Of a stretch of 64,000 nt of DNA, positions 8,203 through 18,172 are shown in pieces. Numbering within the stretch: position 1 is the first letter of the stretch; every line of letters begins with the position of its first letter. The notes beneath the pieces were generated by a model that did no database searches, was not told the DNA's origin, and was given only the letters and a program-made list of their open reading frames with translations. The stretch comes from Hyphomicrobium denitrificans ATCC 51888. Its GTDB lineage: Bacteria; Pseudomonadota; Alphaproteobacteria; Rhizobiales; Hyphomicrobiaceae. A program made the position numbers and the translations under genes. Location of the stretch: NCBI RefSeq assembly GCF_000143145.1, contig NC_014313.1, positions 2,356,001-2,420,000 on the forward strand. Direction: 5' to 3'.

Positions 8203-11200
8203 ACCTCGAAACCAAACGTCTTTCTCTCGATGCGCTGCGCGCAGAGACCGACCTCCACCAGGGCAACGCCGCCGATCCGCTCGCCTCAGCGTGGGTCAGG
8301 GCCAACGCGGGGACGGGCAAGACGCACGTGCTGACGTTGCGCGTTCTGCGCTTGCTCCTCGCCGGAACGTCGCCCGAAAAAATTCTCTGCCTCACCTATA
8401 CGAAAGCCGCCGCAGCGGAGATGTCGCGCCGCGTTTTCGATCGTCTGGCCGGATGGGTCACGGCCGACGAAAAAGAGTTGGAAAAAGACATTCGCAAAGT
8501 GACCGGCGGCGACGTGTCTGTCGAAACGCTGCAACTGGCGCGGCGGCTTTTCGCCAACGCGATCGAAACGCCGGGCGGCCTCAAGGTTCAGACGATCCAC
8601 GCATTCGCCGAACGTTTGCTGCAAAGGTTTCCGCTCGAAGCGGGCGTGCCGCCCGACTTCAAAATTCTCGATGACGCCGCCGCCGGCGATCTAAAGGCGC
8701 GCGCCATCGAGCAGACACTGCTCGACGCCACGTCCGAGCCTGAGACGCCGCTCGGACGTGCGCTCGACGTGATCGTGCGTTATGCGACGGATACGCAGTT
8801 CGACAAGCTGATCAGCAATGCCGTCGAGGAACGGCGTTGGCTGGACGTCGCGAACCGGCGCGAGGCCAAAGCTGGGGCGACGCTCGCCGACGTCGCGGAG
8901 ATCGAAAGGCATCTGCGTCAGAGTCTCGGCGTTCGCGCAGCAATTGCAGTTCGAGAGCTGCACGAGGAATGCGCGTACGTTCTTTCCGAAAGCGATCTGC
9001 GGGAGCTGACCGAGCACCTTGCGACCGGCAAGGCGAGTGATACCGGTCATGTGCCGACTCTGCAATCGGCTGCCGGGCTGACGGATGCGCCGCGCCGCTT
9101 CGAAGCGCTTTCCGGATACTTTCTCACCGCGACCGGCGAGCCGCGCAAAACGCTGATGACGAAGGCGCTTGCGTCGTCGAAACCCGGCCTCAACGATCGC
9201 TGTCTTGCCGCGCAGCAGCGTCTCTTCGCGCTTTCTAAAGAACTGAAAGCTCTGTCGCTCGTCGAATCCTCGATGGCGCTCTACGTCGTTGCCGGTATCA
9301 TCCTGCACCGCTACACGGAAGCGCGCCGCAGCGCAGGGGCGCTCGACTTCGCCGATCTCATCCTGAAGACAAAATCGCTGCTCGAAGGCGACGGCGGGCA
9401 AGCGCAATGGGTGCTCTTCAAGCTCGACGGCGGTCTCGACCACATCCTCGTCGACGAAGCGCAGGACACCAGCCCGGAGCAATGGGACATCGTCAAAGCG
9501 CTGGCGCACGAATTCTTTATGGGAGCGGCCACGCGCGACGGTTCGCCTCGTACTGTCTTCGCCGTCGGTGACGAAAAGCAGTCGATCTATTCCTTCCAGG
9601 GCGCCGACCCGAAAATGTTCGCCGACGCGGGCATCCGGTTCGCGGCTCTTGCGCGCGATGCCGGGCTCATCTGGAAGTCGATCGAACTCACGATGTCGTT
9701 CCGCACGGTGACGCCGGTTCTGGCGGCCGTCGATGCGGTGTTCGCCGACGCCGCGAAGACTCCAGGATTGACGGCCGGTGGACCACCGCCGAAGCACAAC
9801 GCCATTCGGCTTGGCCATGCGGGTCTCGTCGAAATGTGGCCGACTGAAAAGCCCGACGACCTCAATGCCGCCGATCCGTGGGCGCCGCTGTCGGACACGA
9901 GCGAGCACTCGCCCGCAAACCGGCTTGCCGAACGCATCGCGGACACGATCAAAGGCTGGCTCGATCGCGGCGAGCGGCTGGAGTCGCAGGGACGCGAAAT
10001 CCGTGCAGGCGATATTCTGATCCTGGTGCGCAAGCGCAATCCGTTCGCCGTGCCGATGGTTGCAGCCTTGAAGCGGCGCGGCATCGCAGTGGCGGGATCG
10101 GATCGCATCGCGCTGACCGATCAGATCGCCGTGCAGGATCTCATGGCGCTCGGAGATTTCCTCATCCTGCCCGAAGACGATCTGGCGCTCGCGGCCGTCC
10201 TGAAAGGTCCGATCTTTGGTTTCGATGACGATGATCTGCTGGCGATTGCGCCGGGACGCAAAAGCAAGACGCTTTGGTCGGCCCTGCTCGACAGCACCGG
10301 GGTCAAACCCGAGTACAGGGACGCAGCGGAGACCTTGAAGCGATGGCGCGCCAAGGCCGACTTCACGCCGCCGTTCGAATTCTTCTCGAGCGTGCTCGAT
10401 CGCGACGGGGCGCGCGAGAAAATGCTGCGCCGCCTCGGGCCGGAAGCCGCCGATGTGATCGACGAGTTTCTCGATCTTGCGTTGAGCTACGATGACGGCA
10501 CGCCGCCGTCCCTCACGCAGTTTCTCGCCGAGTTGCGCGCCATCGCGCCGGAAGTGAAGCGCGACATGGATCATGGCCGCGACGAAGTTCGCGTCATGAC
10601 GGTGCACGGAGCGAAAGGTCTCGAAGCTCCGATCGTGTTCCTTCCCGACACATGTACGACGGCGTCCGGAGACCTCTCGGCTGCGAGCCTCGTCCGGCTG
10701 TCCGGCCTTCCGCGGCCCGACCACATTCCTGAGCCGATCGTATGGACGGTCAAAGGCACGTCGCGGCTTGAGGCCGTCACCATCGCGCGGCGCGGACGGG
10801 AAGCACGCGAGCACGAGGAGCGAAATCGTCTGCTGTACGTGGCCATGACGCGTGCGCGCGACCGGCTCTACATCGCGGGTTTCGAAGGCAAGAAAGGCCG
10901 CGCCGAGTCCTGCTGGTACGATGCGATTTCGGAAGCGCTCCTCCCTGTCGCGGAAGAGATCGACGACAACGGTAAAAAGGTGTGGCGCATCGAAACGGCG
11001 CAGACCGCCGAACTCGACCAATCGCGCGGCGAGAAAACGCGTCAGCTCGAAAGCGAGGAGAGGCCTGCCTTCGCGTCGGAACGTGCGCGGCCGGAACCAA
11101 AGCTGTCGGTGCCACTCGCACCGTCGCGTCTTGAGCCCTACGCTCCTGATGCGGAAGGCGAGCCGATCATGTCTGCCAAAGCCGATGCCGCCGCCACGTA

Positions 11201-11789
11201 CGATGCGCCGTCGCCGCTGGCTGGAAACAGCGAGCATCGCTTCCTGCGCGGGACGCTGACGCATGCACTGTTGCAGCATCTTCCGTCCGTGGCAGCGAGC
11301 GGCCGCGAGGCAATCGCAACCGCGTTCGTCGCCAAACGCGGCGCCGTACTGTCGCGAAAGGCGCGCGACGGCATCGTCCGCGAGACGCTGGCTATCCTGT
11401 CGTCGGCGGATTTCGCGCCCCTGTTCGGCCCCAACAGCATGGCCGAGGTTCCGATCGCGGCCGTCATTCCGCGCCCTAGCGGCTCGGGACCGGCGCTGGA
11501 CCTCTCGGGCCAGATCGACAGGCTGGCCGTGACCGACGATGAGGTCTTGATCGTCGACTACAAAACCAACCGGCCGCCACCCTCGGAAGTCCGATTTGTC
11601 GCGCCCGCCTATCTCTACCAGCTAGCGGCCTACAGGCTGGCGCTAGGGGAGATTTATCCGGGCCGCCGCGTCAAGGCGGCGCTACTCTGGACGGATGGGC
11701 CGCGCCTCATGGAAGTTCCCGCCGATGTGCTCGACGGTTACCAATCACGGCTTTGGGACCTCGATGTCCAGAGTCTTGACGCTTCCTGA
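8199..11789 (+). CDS. addA: Double-strand break repair helicase AddA
   Basis: This 1196-residue UvrD-like superfamily 1 helicase-nuclease is the motor of AddAB. Walker A is AGTGKT (37-42). Motif II reads LVDEAQDTSPEQW, later helicase motifs include VMTVHGAKGLE and LLYVAMTRARDRLY, and the C-terminal RecB-like nuclease shows LIVDYKTN. The start is the ATG at 8199, which overlaps the addB stop (ATGA) and is preceded by a good ribosome site GAGGAGG at 8185-8191. Earlier in-frame codons lie inside addB and have no such site. The pair is co-transcribed and should act as a heterodimer in the cytoplasm. Confidence 0.95.
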   Translation: MNLETKRLSLDALRAETDLHQGNAADPLASAWVRANAGTGKTHVLTLRVLRLLLAGTSPEKILCLTYTKAAAAEMSRRVFDRLAGWVTADEKELEKDIRKVTGGDVSVETLQLARRLFANAIETPGGLKVQTIHAFAERLLQRFPLEAGVPPDFKILDDAAAGDLKARAIEQTLLDATSEPETPLGRALDVIVRYATDTQFDKLISNAVEERRWLDVANRREAKAGATLADVAEIERHLRQSLGVRAAIAVRELHEECAYVLSESDLRELTEHLATGKASDTGHVPTLQSAAGLTDAPRRFEALSGYFLTATGEPRKTLMTKALASSKPGLNDRCLAAQQRLFALSKELKALSLVESSMALYVVAGIILHRYTEARRSAGALDFADLILKTKSLLEGDGGQAQWVLFKLDGGLDHILVDEAQDTSPEQWDIVKALAHEFFMGAATRDGSPRTVFAVGDEKQSIYSFQGADPKMFADAGIRFAALARDAGLIWKSIELTMSFRTVTPVLAAVDAVFADAAKTPGLTAGGPPPKHNAIRLGHAGLVEMWPTEKPDDLNAADPWAPLSDTSEHSPANRLAERIADTIKGWLDRGERLESQGREIRAGDILILVRKRNPFAVPMVAALKRRGIAVAGSDRIALTDQIAVQDLMALGDFLILPEDDLALAAVLKGPIFGFDDDDLLAIAPGRKSKTLWSALLDSTGVKPEYRDAAETLKRWRAKADFTPPFEFFSSVLDRDGAREKMLRRLGPEAADVIDEFLDLALSYDDGTPPSLTQFLAELRAIAPEVKRDMDHGRDEVRVMTVHGAKGLEAPIVFLPDTCTTASGDLSAASLVRLSGLPRPDHIPEPIVWTVKGTSRLEAVTIARRGREAREHEERNRLLYVAMTRARDRLYIAGFEGKKGRAESCWYDAISEALLPVAEEIDDNGKKVWRIETAQTAELDQSRGEKTRQLESEERPAFASERARPEPKLSVPLAPSRLEPYAPDAEGEPIMSAKADAAATYDAPSPLAGNSEHRFLRGTLTHALLQHLPSVAASGREAIATAFVAKRGAVLSRKARDGIVRETLAILSSADFAPLFGPNSMAEVPIAAVIPRPSGSGPALDLSGQIDRLAVTDDEVLIVDYKTNRPPPSEVRFVAPAYLYQLAAYRLALGEIYPGRRVKAALLWTDGPRLMEVPADVLDGYQSRLWDLDVQSLDAS

Positions 11790-11888
11790 CGAAATACCTA
11801 CCTCTGGGATCAGTTTTAAGGGTACGCGCGAGCGCTACTAAGCGGGTCCGGCTTCCCCCAACCCCCGGCCCGAAATGGAGAATAAACA

Positions 11889-12221
11889 ATGGCTAACGCA
11901 GTAACAGACGCAAGCTTCGACGACGAAGTCTTAAAGTCCAACGAGCCGGTGCTCGTTGACTTCCACGCCACGTGGTGTGGACCCTGCAAGGCCATGGCTC
12001 CAGCACTGGATCAGGTTGCCAAGGAGATGACCGGCAAGATCAAGGTCGTCAAAGTCGACGTCGACGAGAATCCGCGCGTGACCGGCACCTATGGCATTCG
12101 CGCCATGCCGACGCTGCTGATCTTCAAGGCCGGCAAGGTCGCCGCGCAGCACACCGGCGCGATCGTCCAGAAGAAGAAGCTCGAAGACTGGATCAATTCC
12201 AGCGTCGCAGCGTCCGTATAA
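11889..12221 (+). CDS. trxA: Thioredoxin
   Basis: This 110-residue classic thioredoxin has the redox pair Cys30 and Cys33 in WCGPC, the cis-Pro in AMPTLLIF, and no signal peptide, so it is the cytoplasmic disulfide reductant (NADPH-thioredoxin reductase dependent). The start ATG follows GGAG at 11877-11880. The 99-base gap after addA could hold its own promoter, and a strong terminator follows at 12248, so it can be expressed on its own even though it sits at the end of the addAB run, an arrangement usual in this order. It could supply electrons to enzymes such as ribonucleotide reductase or methionine sulfoxide reductase. Confidence 0.96.
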   Translation: MANAVTDASFDDEVLKSNEPVLVDFHATWCGPCKAMAPALDQVAKEMTGKIKVVKVDVDENPRVTGTYGIRAMPTLLIFKAGKVAAQHTGAIVQKKKLEDWINSSVAASV

Positions 12222-12247
12222 GTCCACGCGACGTTCCGCAGAACGAC

Positions 12248-12281
12248 AAAGGCCCCGCAGATGCGGGGCCTTTCCATTTTT
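12248..12281 (+). terminator. Rho-independent terminator after trxA
   Basis: A perfect 11-bp stem (12248-12258 with 12263-12273, loop AGAT) is followed by CCATTTTT. It lies between trxA and the convergent hydrolase gene and has A residues at its 5' side, so it may work weakly for the opposite strand as well. Confidence 0.88.
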
Positions 12282-12306
12282 GGGGAAGCTTCCGAACGTG
12301 TCGGAG

Positions 12307-12906
12307 CTAGTTCGAGATGTCGTCCGCGCTCGGCACGACGACGGCGAAGATGTCGTGCAGCGCCGTCAGGCTTGCTTCGTGCAAGTCCTTGGCTGATGTG
12401 ACGCCACCGGTCGGGCTCGGCAGAGAGCGCGTCGCCGTGGCGTTGCCGACGACCGTCGGGCGATAGCCGTGGTTGAAGGCGGCGCGCGCCGTCGAGTTGA
12501 CGCAGACGTGCGTCATGAAGCCGACGAGCGCAACGTCCTCAACTCCATATCCCTTGAGAAGCTCGTCGAGGTTCGTTTTCTCGAATGAGCTCGGATAATT
12601 CTTGACGATGACCGGCTCGCCGTCGCGCGGCTTCACAGGGTCGGCAATGGCGCCGATGCGATCTTTGACGTCGTAGGGCGTGCCAGCGCCGGCGTCGTGC
12701 TGAATGTGAATGACGGGCCGGCCCGCATCGCGATAGCGCGCAAGGAGCTTCTCGCATTGGACCAGTGCGGGTTCGACGCCCTCAAGCTGCATAATTCCTT
12801 CGCGATACGTGTTCTGGCAATCGATCAGCACGAGGGCGGATTTTCCAACGGTCGTCGGCGTATTGCCCATGCCCGTGATGTCGCGAAGGGTCTTTGAAGC
12901 AGTCAT
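12307..12906 (-). CDS. Isochorismatase-family cysteine hydrolase
   Basis: This 199-residue cytoplasmic protein has the isochorismatase-like fold. The catalytic triad is visible: Asp29 in LVLIDCQN, Lys102 in IVKNYPSSF and Cys135 in MTHVCVNST. Family members hydrolyse amides or enol ethers (nicotinamide, N-carbamoyl compounds, isochorismate) and the exact substrate cannot be told from sequence. The gene is 49 bases downstream of the first DUF779 gene on the same strand and may be the last gene of the aldehyde dehydrogenase unit. If so, it might act on a nitrogen- or aldehyde-containing metabolite of that pathway, which is inference only. Confidence 0.82.
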   Translation of the reverse strand: MTASKTLRDITGMGNTPTTVGKSALVLIDCQNTYREGIMQLEGVEPALVQCEKLLARYRDAGRPVIHIQHDAGAGTPYDVKDRIGAIADPVKPRDGEPVIVKNYPSSFEKTNLDELLKGYGVEDVALVGFMTHVCVNSTARAAFNHGYRPTVVGNATATRSLPSPTGGVTSAKDLHEASLTALHDIFAVVVPSADDISN

Positions 12907-12955
12907 GCGTTACTTCCCTAGTTATGTGTTTTCTCAATAAATTTCTGGCCGCCAA

Positions 12956-13384
12956 TCAGACCGGCGGATGCTCTGCGCCTGTCGGCGGCGGGCCCTGTGC
13001 ATCAAGTTCGTCGTTTTCTGCGTCGGTAAATACGCGCGACCGCGTCAGAAAACGAACGCCTTCGGGAGACTCGACGGAAAATCCGGAACCGCGTCCCGGA
13101 ACGACGTCGATGATCAGATGCGTGTGCTGCCAGTATTCGAACTGCGACCGGCCCATGTAGAACGGCTGACCGCCGATCTCTCCCATGTAAACGTCCTGCG
13201 CGCCGACCTTGAATTCCTTGCGCGGATAGCACATCGGCGAGCTGCCGTCGCAGCAGCCGCCCGACTGATGGAACAGCAACGGTCCGTGAAGCCCTTCGAG
13301 CTTCTTGATCAGATCTTGCGACGGCTGAGTGCACGAGACTCGCGTCGCCGTCGTCGCGGACTTTTCCGGGGTTACAACGGACAT
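12956..13384 (-). CDS. DUF779 protein with intact Cys motif
   Basis: This is a 142-residue DUF779 protein. The start is the ATG at 13384, preceded by GGAGGAAACGC; the longer open frame upstream lacks such a site. The conserved block GPLLFHQSGGCCDGSSPMC is present with its adjacent Cys pair and third Cys, followed by the usual VYMGEIGG and HTHLIIDVVPGRGSGFS segments. DUF779 proteins are small, of unknown biochemical role, and are typically encoded beside NAD-dependent aldehyde dehydrogenases of the AldB/ExaC type, as here. The Cys-rich loop suggests metal or redox binding. The C terminus (from about residue 120) is Pro-rich and probably disordered. Confidence 0.85.
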   Translation of the reverse strand: MSVVTPEKSATTATRVSCTQPSQDLIKKLEGLHGPLLFHQSGGCCDGSSPMCYPRKEFKVGAQDVYMGEIGGQPFYMGRSQFEYWQHTHLIIDVVPGRGSGFSVESPEGVRFLTRSRVFTDAENDELDAQGPPPTGAEHPPV

Positions 13385-13460
13385 GCGTTTCCTCCAAGGA
13401 TGCCTTGCATCGCGAATGTCCGGGCAAACGATAGATTTCGATCCGCGATATCGAGCAACT

Positions 13461-13835
13461 TCACGATTTTTCTCTCTTGATATGATCGGTGCAGGCACTT
13501 TCTGCAACCGGCGTCAGGGTAAAGCGCCGGCCCGGCGCCGCTCCGATCGAAAATCCGATCGCCGGCCCAGCGGCGACGTCCAGAACGTAGGAATCGGCGC
13601 GGCATGCGACGCTGCCGTCCCGGTCTTCCATTTCGTAGACCGGAACGCCTTCGACTTCTCCGAGCAGATGATCGCGCGCGCCGAGACGCAAGGCTTCAGC
13701 TGGCAGGCAGATCGGATATTGCCGCCCGCCAACGCGGCCGCCGCTAGTGTGAAACATCAGCGGACCATGCTCGGTCGCGACGCGACGCAAGGCGGCGCAT
13801 GCCTCGGGAGTTGCGGAGATCTGAACTGGCGACAT
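13461..13835 (-). CDS. Second DUF779-like protein lacking the Cys pair
   Basis: This 124-residue protein aligns by eye with the neighbouring DUF779 gene along its whole length: GPLMFHTSGG, then PICLPAEALRLGARDHLLGEV, then DSYVLDVAAGPAIGFSI. In the key loop the CCDGSS of the neighbour is replaced by RVGGRQ, leaving only the third Cys. It is therefore a diverged paralogue. The start chosen (ATG 13835) has GAGG five bases upstream; an in-frame ATG at 13919 would add 28 residues without homology. It lies directly downstream of the aldehyde dehydrogenase gene on the same strand. Confidence 0.75.
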   Translation of the reverse strand: MSPVQISATPEACAALRRVATEHGPLMFHTSGGRVGGRQYPICLPAEALRLGARDHLLGEVEGVPVYEMEDRDGSVACRADSYVLDVAAGPAIGFSIGAAPGRRFTLTPVAESACTDHIKREKS

Positions 13836-13964
13836 TCGCGCCTCGTGTTCCGAAGGGCTCGCAGAGCTGACGGATACTAACGGCTCAATTCCTGAAACCG
13901 AAACGAAAGCGGGGCGCATCCGTTGACCGAACGCGCCCCGCCAAAACTCCCGCGTGCTAAAGCC

Positions 13965-15485
13965 TTAGAAGAAGCCGAGCGCCTTCGGGCTGTAGCTGAC
14001 GAGCAGGTTCTTCGTCTGCTGATAATGATCGAGCATCATCTTGTGCGTTTCACGGCCGATGCCCGACATCTTGTAGCCACCGAACGCGGCGTGCGCCGGA
14101 TAGGCGTGATAGCAGTTCGTCCACACGCGGCCGGCCTGGATGGCGCGACCCATGCGATAGGCGCGCGTGCCGTTACGCGTCCACACGCCCGAACCCAGGC
14201 CGTAGAGCGTGTCGTTGGCGATCGCGAGCGCTTCCGCATCGTCTTCGAAGGTCGTGACCGCGAGAACCGGTCCGAAGATTTCCTCCTGGAAGACGCGCAT
14301 CTTGTTGTGGCCTTCGAGAACCGTCGGCTGGACGTAGTAGCCGGACGATAGTTCGCCGCCGAGGTCGGCACGCTTGCCACCCGTCAGAACGCGAGCACCT
14401 TCGCCCTTGCCGATTTCGACGTAGCTCAAGATCTTTTCGAGCTGGTCGTTCGAAGCCTGGGCGCCGATCATCGTGGTGGCATCCATCGGATGACCCTGCT
14501 TGATCTTCACGACGCGCTGCAGAGCCCGCTCCATGAATTTCTCATAGATCGAACGCTGGACGAGCGCGCGGCTGGGGCAGGTGCAGACTTCGCCTTGGTT
14601 GAGGGCGAACATCGTGAAGCCTTCGAGGCACTTGTCGAAGTATTCGTCGTCCGCGTCCATCACGTCCGCGAAGAAGATGTTCGGCGACTTGCCGCCAAGT
14701 TCGAGCGTGCACGGAATGATGTTTTCGGACGCGTACTGCATGATCAAGCGGCCGGTCGTCGTTTCGCCGGTGAAGGCGATCTTGGCGATGCGCTTGTTCT
14801 GTGCGAGCGGCTTGCCGGCTTCGACGCCGAAGCCGTTGACGACGTTGAGGACGCCTTCGGGAAGAAGATCGCCGATGATGTCCATCAGAACCATGATCGA
14901 CATCGGCGTCTGCTCGGCGGGCTTCAGCACGACGCAGTTGCCGGCGGCGAGTGCCGGGGCGAGCTTCCAGCAGGCCATCAGCAGCGGGAAGTTCCAGGGG
15001 ATGATCTGGCCGACGACGCCGAGCGGTTCATGGAAGTGATACGCGACGGTGTCGTGATCGATTTCCGAGATCGAACCTTCCTGCGCGCGGAGGCAGCCTG
15101 CGAAATAACGGAAGTGGTCGATCGCGAGCGGCACGTCGGCGTGCGTCGTCTCGCGGATCGGCTTGCCGTTGTCGATCGTTTCGACGAGCGCGAGAACGTC
15201 GAGGTTCTCTTCCATGCGCGTCGCGATCTTCGCGAGGACACGAGCGCGCTCTGCGGGCGAGGTGTTGCCCCAGGACTCACGAACCTTGTGAGCCGCATCG
15301 AGAGCCAGCTCGATGTCTTCCGCCGTCGAGCGTGCGATTTCGCAAACGGGCTGACCGGTGATCGGCGTGACGTTGGTAAAATATTGCCCGCGCACGGGGG
15401 CGACCCACTTGCCGCCGATGAAGTTGTCGTAGCGCGCCTTGATGACCTGGCGGCCTTTGAGCTTATCCATAGCAACGTGCTGCAT
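13965..15485 (-). CDS. NAD-dependent aldehyde dehydrogenase (AldB/ExaC type)
   Basis: This 506-residue enzyme oxidises an aldehyde to the acid with NAD(P). Catalytic Cys301 sits in [11 protein letters not shown], the general base Glu262 in LELGGKSPN, and the cofactor motif is FTGETTTG (238-245). The [10 protein letters not shown] form and length match acetaldehyde dehydrogenase II / AldB / ExaC, which serves alcohol oxidation downstream of PQQ-dependent ethanol dehydrogenase in several bacteria. The start ATG follows GGAGGAGACCAGCG. The two DUF779 genes downstream support this subfamily. Substrate may be acetaldehyde or another short aldehyde; sequence alone does not decide. Confidence 0.9.
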   Translation of the reverse strand: MQHVAMDKLKGRQVIKARYDNFIGGKWVAPVRGQYFTNVTPITGQPVCEIARSTAEDIELALDAAHKVRESWGNTSPAERARVLAKIATRMEENLDVLALVETIDNGKPIRETTHADVPLAIDHFRYFAGCLRAQEGSISEIDHDTVAYHFHEPLGVVGQIIPWNFPLLMACWKLAPALAAGNCVVLKPAEQTPMSIMVLMDIIGDLLPEGVLNVVNGFGVEAGKPLAQNKRIAKIAFTGETTTGRLIMQYASENIIPCTLELGGKSPNIFFADVMDADDEYFDKCLEGFTMFALNQGEVCTCPSRALVQRSIYEKFMERALQRVVKIKQGHPMDATTMIGAQASNDQLEKILSYVEIGKGEGARVLTGGKRADLGGELSSGYYVQPTVLEGHNKMRVFQEEIFGPVLAVTTFEDDAEALAIANDTLYGLGSGVWTRNGTRAYRMGRAIQAGRVWTNCYHAYPAHAAFGGYKMSGIGRETHKMMLDHYQQTKNLLVSYSPKALGFF

Positions 15486-15700
15486 CGCTGGTCTCCTCCG
15501 ATTGATTGTGCTTGGGGCAGCTTCTTGAGCGAAGTGATAACCCAGGCGCGCCTCGTCAAGCCATAGCGGCCGTCTTGTTCATTAGTAGGGCGAAGCTCTA
15601 CGCTTGCGCCAGACGCAGATTAGTGCCGCAAAAAGACTGCGCTGCATCATTTGATAAGAAGATGCTGCGCCCGCGCGTATAAGCGGTTCGCGATGCGACT

Positions 15701-17050
15701 CTATTGTGACTGCTGCTGAAGCGACAGGACGTGGCCCGCAAGATAAAGCGAGCCGCAGATCAGGACGCGCTTCGGTCCTTTCGGCAGTGCAGCAATTGTA
15801 CTGAGGGCGTCGATCACGTTTTCGCGATCCGTAGCCTGCATTCCCGCGACGCGTGCCGTTTCGGCAAGGTCTTCTTGCGTATGCGGGGCTTCATTGGCGC
15901 CGGGGATCGGCACGGTATAGATGGCGCGGACCAAGCCGCGGAACGGCGCCAGGAAGCCCAGCGCATCCTTCTGCCCCATCATGCCGACGACGAGGTAAAC
16001 CGGCTTCGGCGATTTCTCGTCTAGCGCGGCGAGCGTGTCGGCAATCACATCGCCGGCTGCAGGGTTGTGGCCGCCATCGAGCCACAACTCAGCCTCCTCG
16101 CCGAGGATGGCAGGCAGCGGACCAGACGACAACCGCTGCATGCGCGCCGGCCATTCGACCGTTCTGAGCCCGATTTCGATCGCCTTCTCATCGAGCTTCA
16201 GCGCCGGAATGCGTTCGCCGAGAACCAGCGCCGCCGCGACAGCTGTTCCAGCATTGCCGATCTGATGTCTGCCGACCAGCGCGGGAAGCGGCAGATCGAG
16301 CAGTCGCTCGTGACGTTGAACGACCAGACGGCCGGTCTGCTCATAGGCGTCGAAGTCGCGTCCGAAGATCGTCAGTTGTGCGCCGACGGCGCGTGCGCGC
16401 GCTTCGATGACCGACAGGACTTCGTTCGACTGCTGCGAGATGACGCCCTCGACGCCGCTCTTCAGAATGCCCGCCTTCTCTAAGGCGATCTTGGTGATCG
16501 TCGGGCCGAGCTTCTCGGCGTGATCCATCGAGATGGGCGTGATGATCGTCAGCGCCGGATCGGAAATCACGTTGGTCGCATCGAGGCGGCCGCCGAGACC
16601 GACTTCGAGCAGCAGGATGTCGGCGGGCGTTTCGGAGAACGCGAGGAATGCCGCGGCCGTCGTAATCTCGAACTGCGTGATGTCCTCGCCGTCGTTGACG
16701 GCCTGCACGCGCATCAGAACATCAACGAGGGAATCTTCGTCGATCGCACGCGCGGTGCCGTCGGGTCCTGCGAGCACGATGCGCTCATGGAAGCGAACGA
16801 GATGCGGCGACGTATAGACGTGCACGCGTTTGCCAGCGGCTTCCATGAACGAGCGGAGATACGCGGTGATCGAGCCTTTGCCGTTCGTGCCGGCGATGTG
16901 GACGACCGGCGGCAGCTTTTTCTCGGGATGGCCAAGCTTGGCGAGCAAGCGCTCGACACGGCCAAGCGACAAATCGATGAGCTTCGGATGGAGAAGCATC
17001 AAATCGCCGAGCAGAACGTCGCTCGACGGACGGGTCTTCGACGAGGTCAT
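15701..17050 (-). CDS. folC: Bifunctional dihydrofolate / folylpolyglutamate synthase
   Basis: This 449-residue Mur-ligase-family enzyme adds glutamate to dihydropteroate and to reduced folates. The ATP-binding loop is HIAGTNGKGS near residue 53, followed by the usual SPHLVRFHERI segment, the GLGGRLDATNV motif and the C-terminal WLDGGHNP ligase domain motif. It starts with ATG 40 bases downstream of accD and forms the end of the long trp-accD-folC run on this strand, an order common in Hyphomicrobiales. The 215 bases between it and the aldehyde dehydrogenase promoter hold nothing recognisable. Confidence 0.94.
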   Translation of the reverse strand: MTSSKTRPSSDVLLGDLMLLHPKLIDLSLGRVERLLAKLGHPEKKLPPVVHIAGTNGKGSITAYLRSFMEAAGKRVHVYTSPHLVRFHERIVLAGPDGTARAIDEDSLVDVLMRVQAVNDGEDITQFEITTAAAFLAFSETPADILLLEVGLGGRLDATNVISDPALTIITPISMDHAEKLGPTITKIALEKAGILKSGVEGVISQQSNEVLSVIEARARAVGAQLTIFGRDFDAYEQTGRLVVQRHERLLDLPLPALVGRHQIGNAGTAVAAALVLGERIPALKLDEKAIEIGLRTVEWPARMQRLSSGPLPAILGEEAELWLDGGHNPAAGDVIADTLAALDEKSPKPVYLVVGMMGQKDALGFLAPFRGLVRAIYTVPIPGANEAPHTQEDLAETARVAGMQATDRENVIDALSTIAALPKGPKRVLICGSLYLAGHVLSLQQQSQ

Positions 17051-17089
17051 GGATGGCTGCCGTGCGTGTTCTGCTGATTGATGTCCGGA

Positions 17090-18172
17090 TCAGGCGCCGT
17101 GCGGCGCGTCTTTGGCGGTTTGCTGCGACGAGGCTGGCTCGTCGCGCTTCTTGTCGGATTTGCCGGGCTCGAAGCGTTGGCTGTTTGGGACGGCTTCGGG
17201 TTCGACCACCGCGCCGCTTTCGCGCGCAGCTGTCTCGACCACTTTGCTGTCGACCGGCGAGCCATTCATGTACGGCTTGCCATTCATCTTGTGCGTGTCC
17301 TTGGCTTTCGCTAACTGCGTGCCGCCCATCAAGAGCTTGCAGACGCGCGACAGCGTTTCGCGCAACTGGTGGCGATGCACGACCATGTCGACCATGCCGT
17401 GGGAAAGCAGGTATTCGGCGCGCTGGAAGCCGTCGGGCAATTGCTCGCGGATCGTCTGCTGAATGACGCGCGGCCCGGCAAAGCAGATGAGCGCGCCCGG
17501 CTCTGCGATGTGGATGTCGCCGAGCATCGCATAGGAGGCCGTTACGCCGCCGGTCGTCGGATCGGTGAGCACCACGATGTAGGGCAGTCGCGCATCTTTG
17601 AGGCGTTGAACTGCGATCGTCGTGCGCGGCATCTGCATGAGAGACAGGATGCCTTCCTGCATGCGCGCGCCGCCGGACGCGGCGAACAGAATAAAGGGTG
17701 TCTTCAATTCAACGGCGCGGAGCATGCCCGTGATAAGGGCTTCGCCCGCCGCCATGCCGAGCGAACCAGCCATGAAGCGAAAATCTTGGACGGCAGATAC
17801 GACCGGCTGTCCGTCGAGCTGGCCTTCGCCGACGAGCACGGCATCTTCGAGCTTCGTCGTTGCCTTCGCGTCTTTCAGACGATCAGTATATTTTCGCCCG
17901 TCGCGAAATTTCAGCGGGTCCTGCTGCACGGCCGGGATCGCGACTGTGCGATAGTCGCCGCCGTCGAACAGATGGCGCAGGCGTTGCTGCGAATCCATCC
18001 GCATATGATAGTTAGAGCCTGGAACGACGAACTGGTTGGCTTCGAGGTCTTTGTAAAAGACCATCTCTCCCGTCTCTGGGCACTTCACCCAAAGATTGTC
18101 CGGCACTTCACGCTTTGCTGTCGACAACAGCCCGCTGATCTTCGGGCGGACAACGTTGTTGATCCAATTCAC
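17090..18172 (-). CDS. accD: Acetyl-CoA carboxylase carboxyltransferase subunit beta (zinc ribbon lost)
   Basis: AccD transfers the carboxyl group from biotin to acetyl-CoA, together with AccA, in the first step of fatty acid synthesis. The protein has 360 residues with the crotonase-like core ([33 protein letters not shown]). The N-terminal ribbon, which usually has four Cys, has only one here: KCPETGEM followed by VVPGSNYH. Loss of these cysteines is typical of Hyphomicrobiales AccD, so this is a clade trait. The start codon is GTG (18172), with GAGGAG about ten bases before it. The C terminus from about residue 300 is a charged, probably disordered tail. Confidence 0.94.
   Translation of the reverse strand: MNWINNVVRPKISGLLSTAKREVPDNLWVKCPETGEMVFYKDLEANQFVVPGSNYHMRMDSQQRLRHLFDGGDYRTVAIPAVQQDPLKFRDGRKYTDRLKDAKATTKLEDAVLVGEGQLDGQPVVSAVQDFRFMAGSLGMAAGEALITGMLRAVELKTPFILFAASGGARMQEGILSLMQMPRTTIAVQRLKDARLPYIVVLTDPTTGGVTASYAMLGDIHIAEPGALICFAGPRVIQQTIREQLPDGFQRAEYLLSHGMVDMVVHRHQLRETLSRVCKLLMGGTQLAKAKDTHKMNGKPYMNGSPVDSKVVETAARESGAVVEPEAVPNSQRFEPGKSDKKRDEPASSQQTAKDAPHGA

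Noticed and set aside
8691..11279. 862-codon open frame opposite addA
   Set aside because: Composition Arg/His/Phe-rich without any domain; addA on the other strand is certain.
14490..15566. 358-codon plus-strand frame opposite the aldehyde dehydrogenase
   Set aside because: Shadow of a confident gene on the other strand with catalytic Cys and Glu in place.
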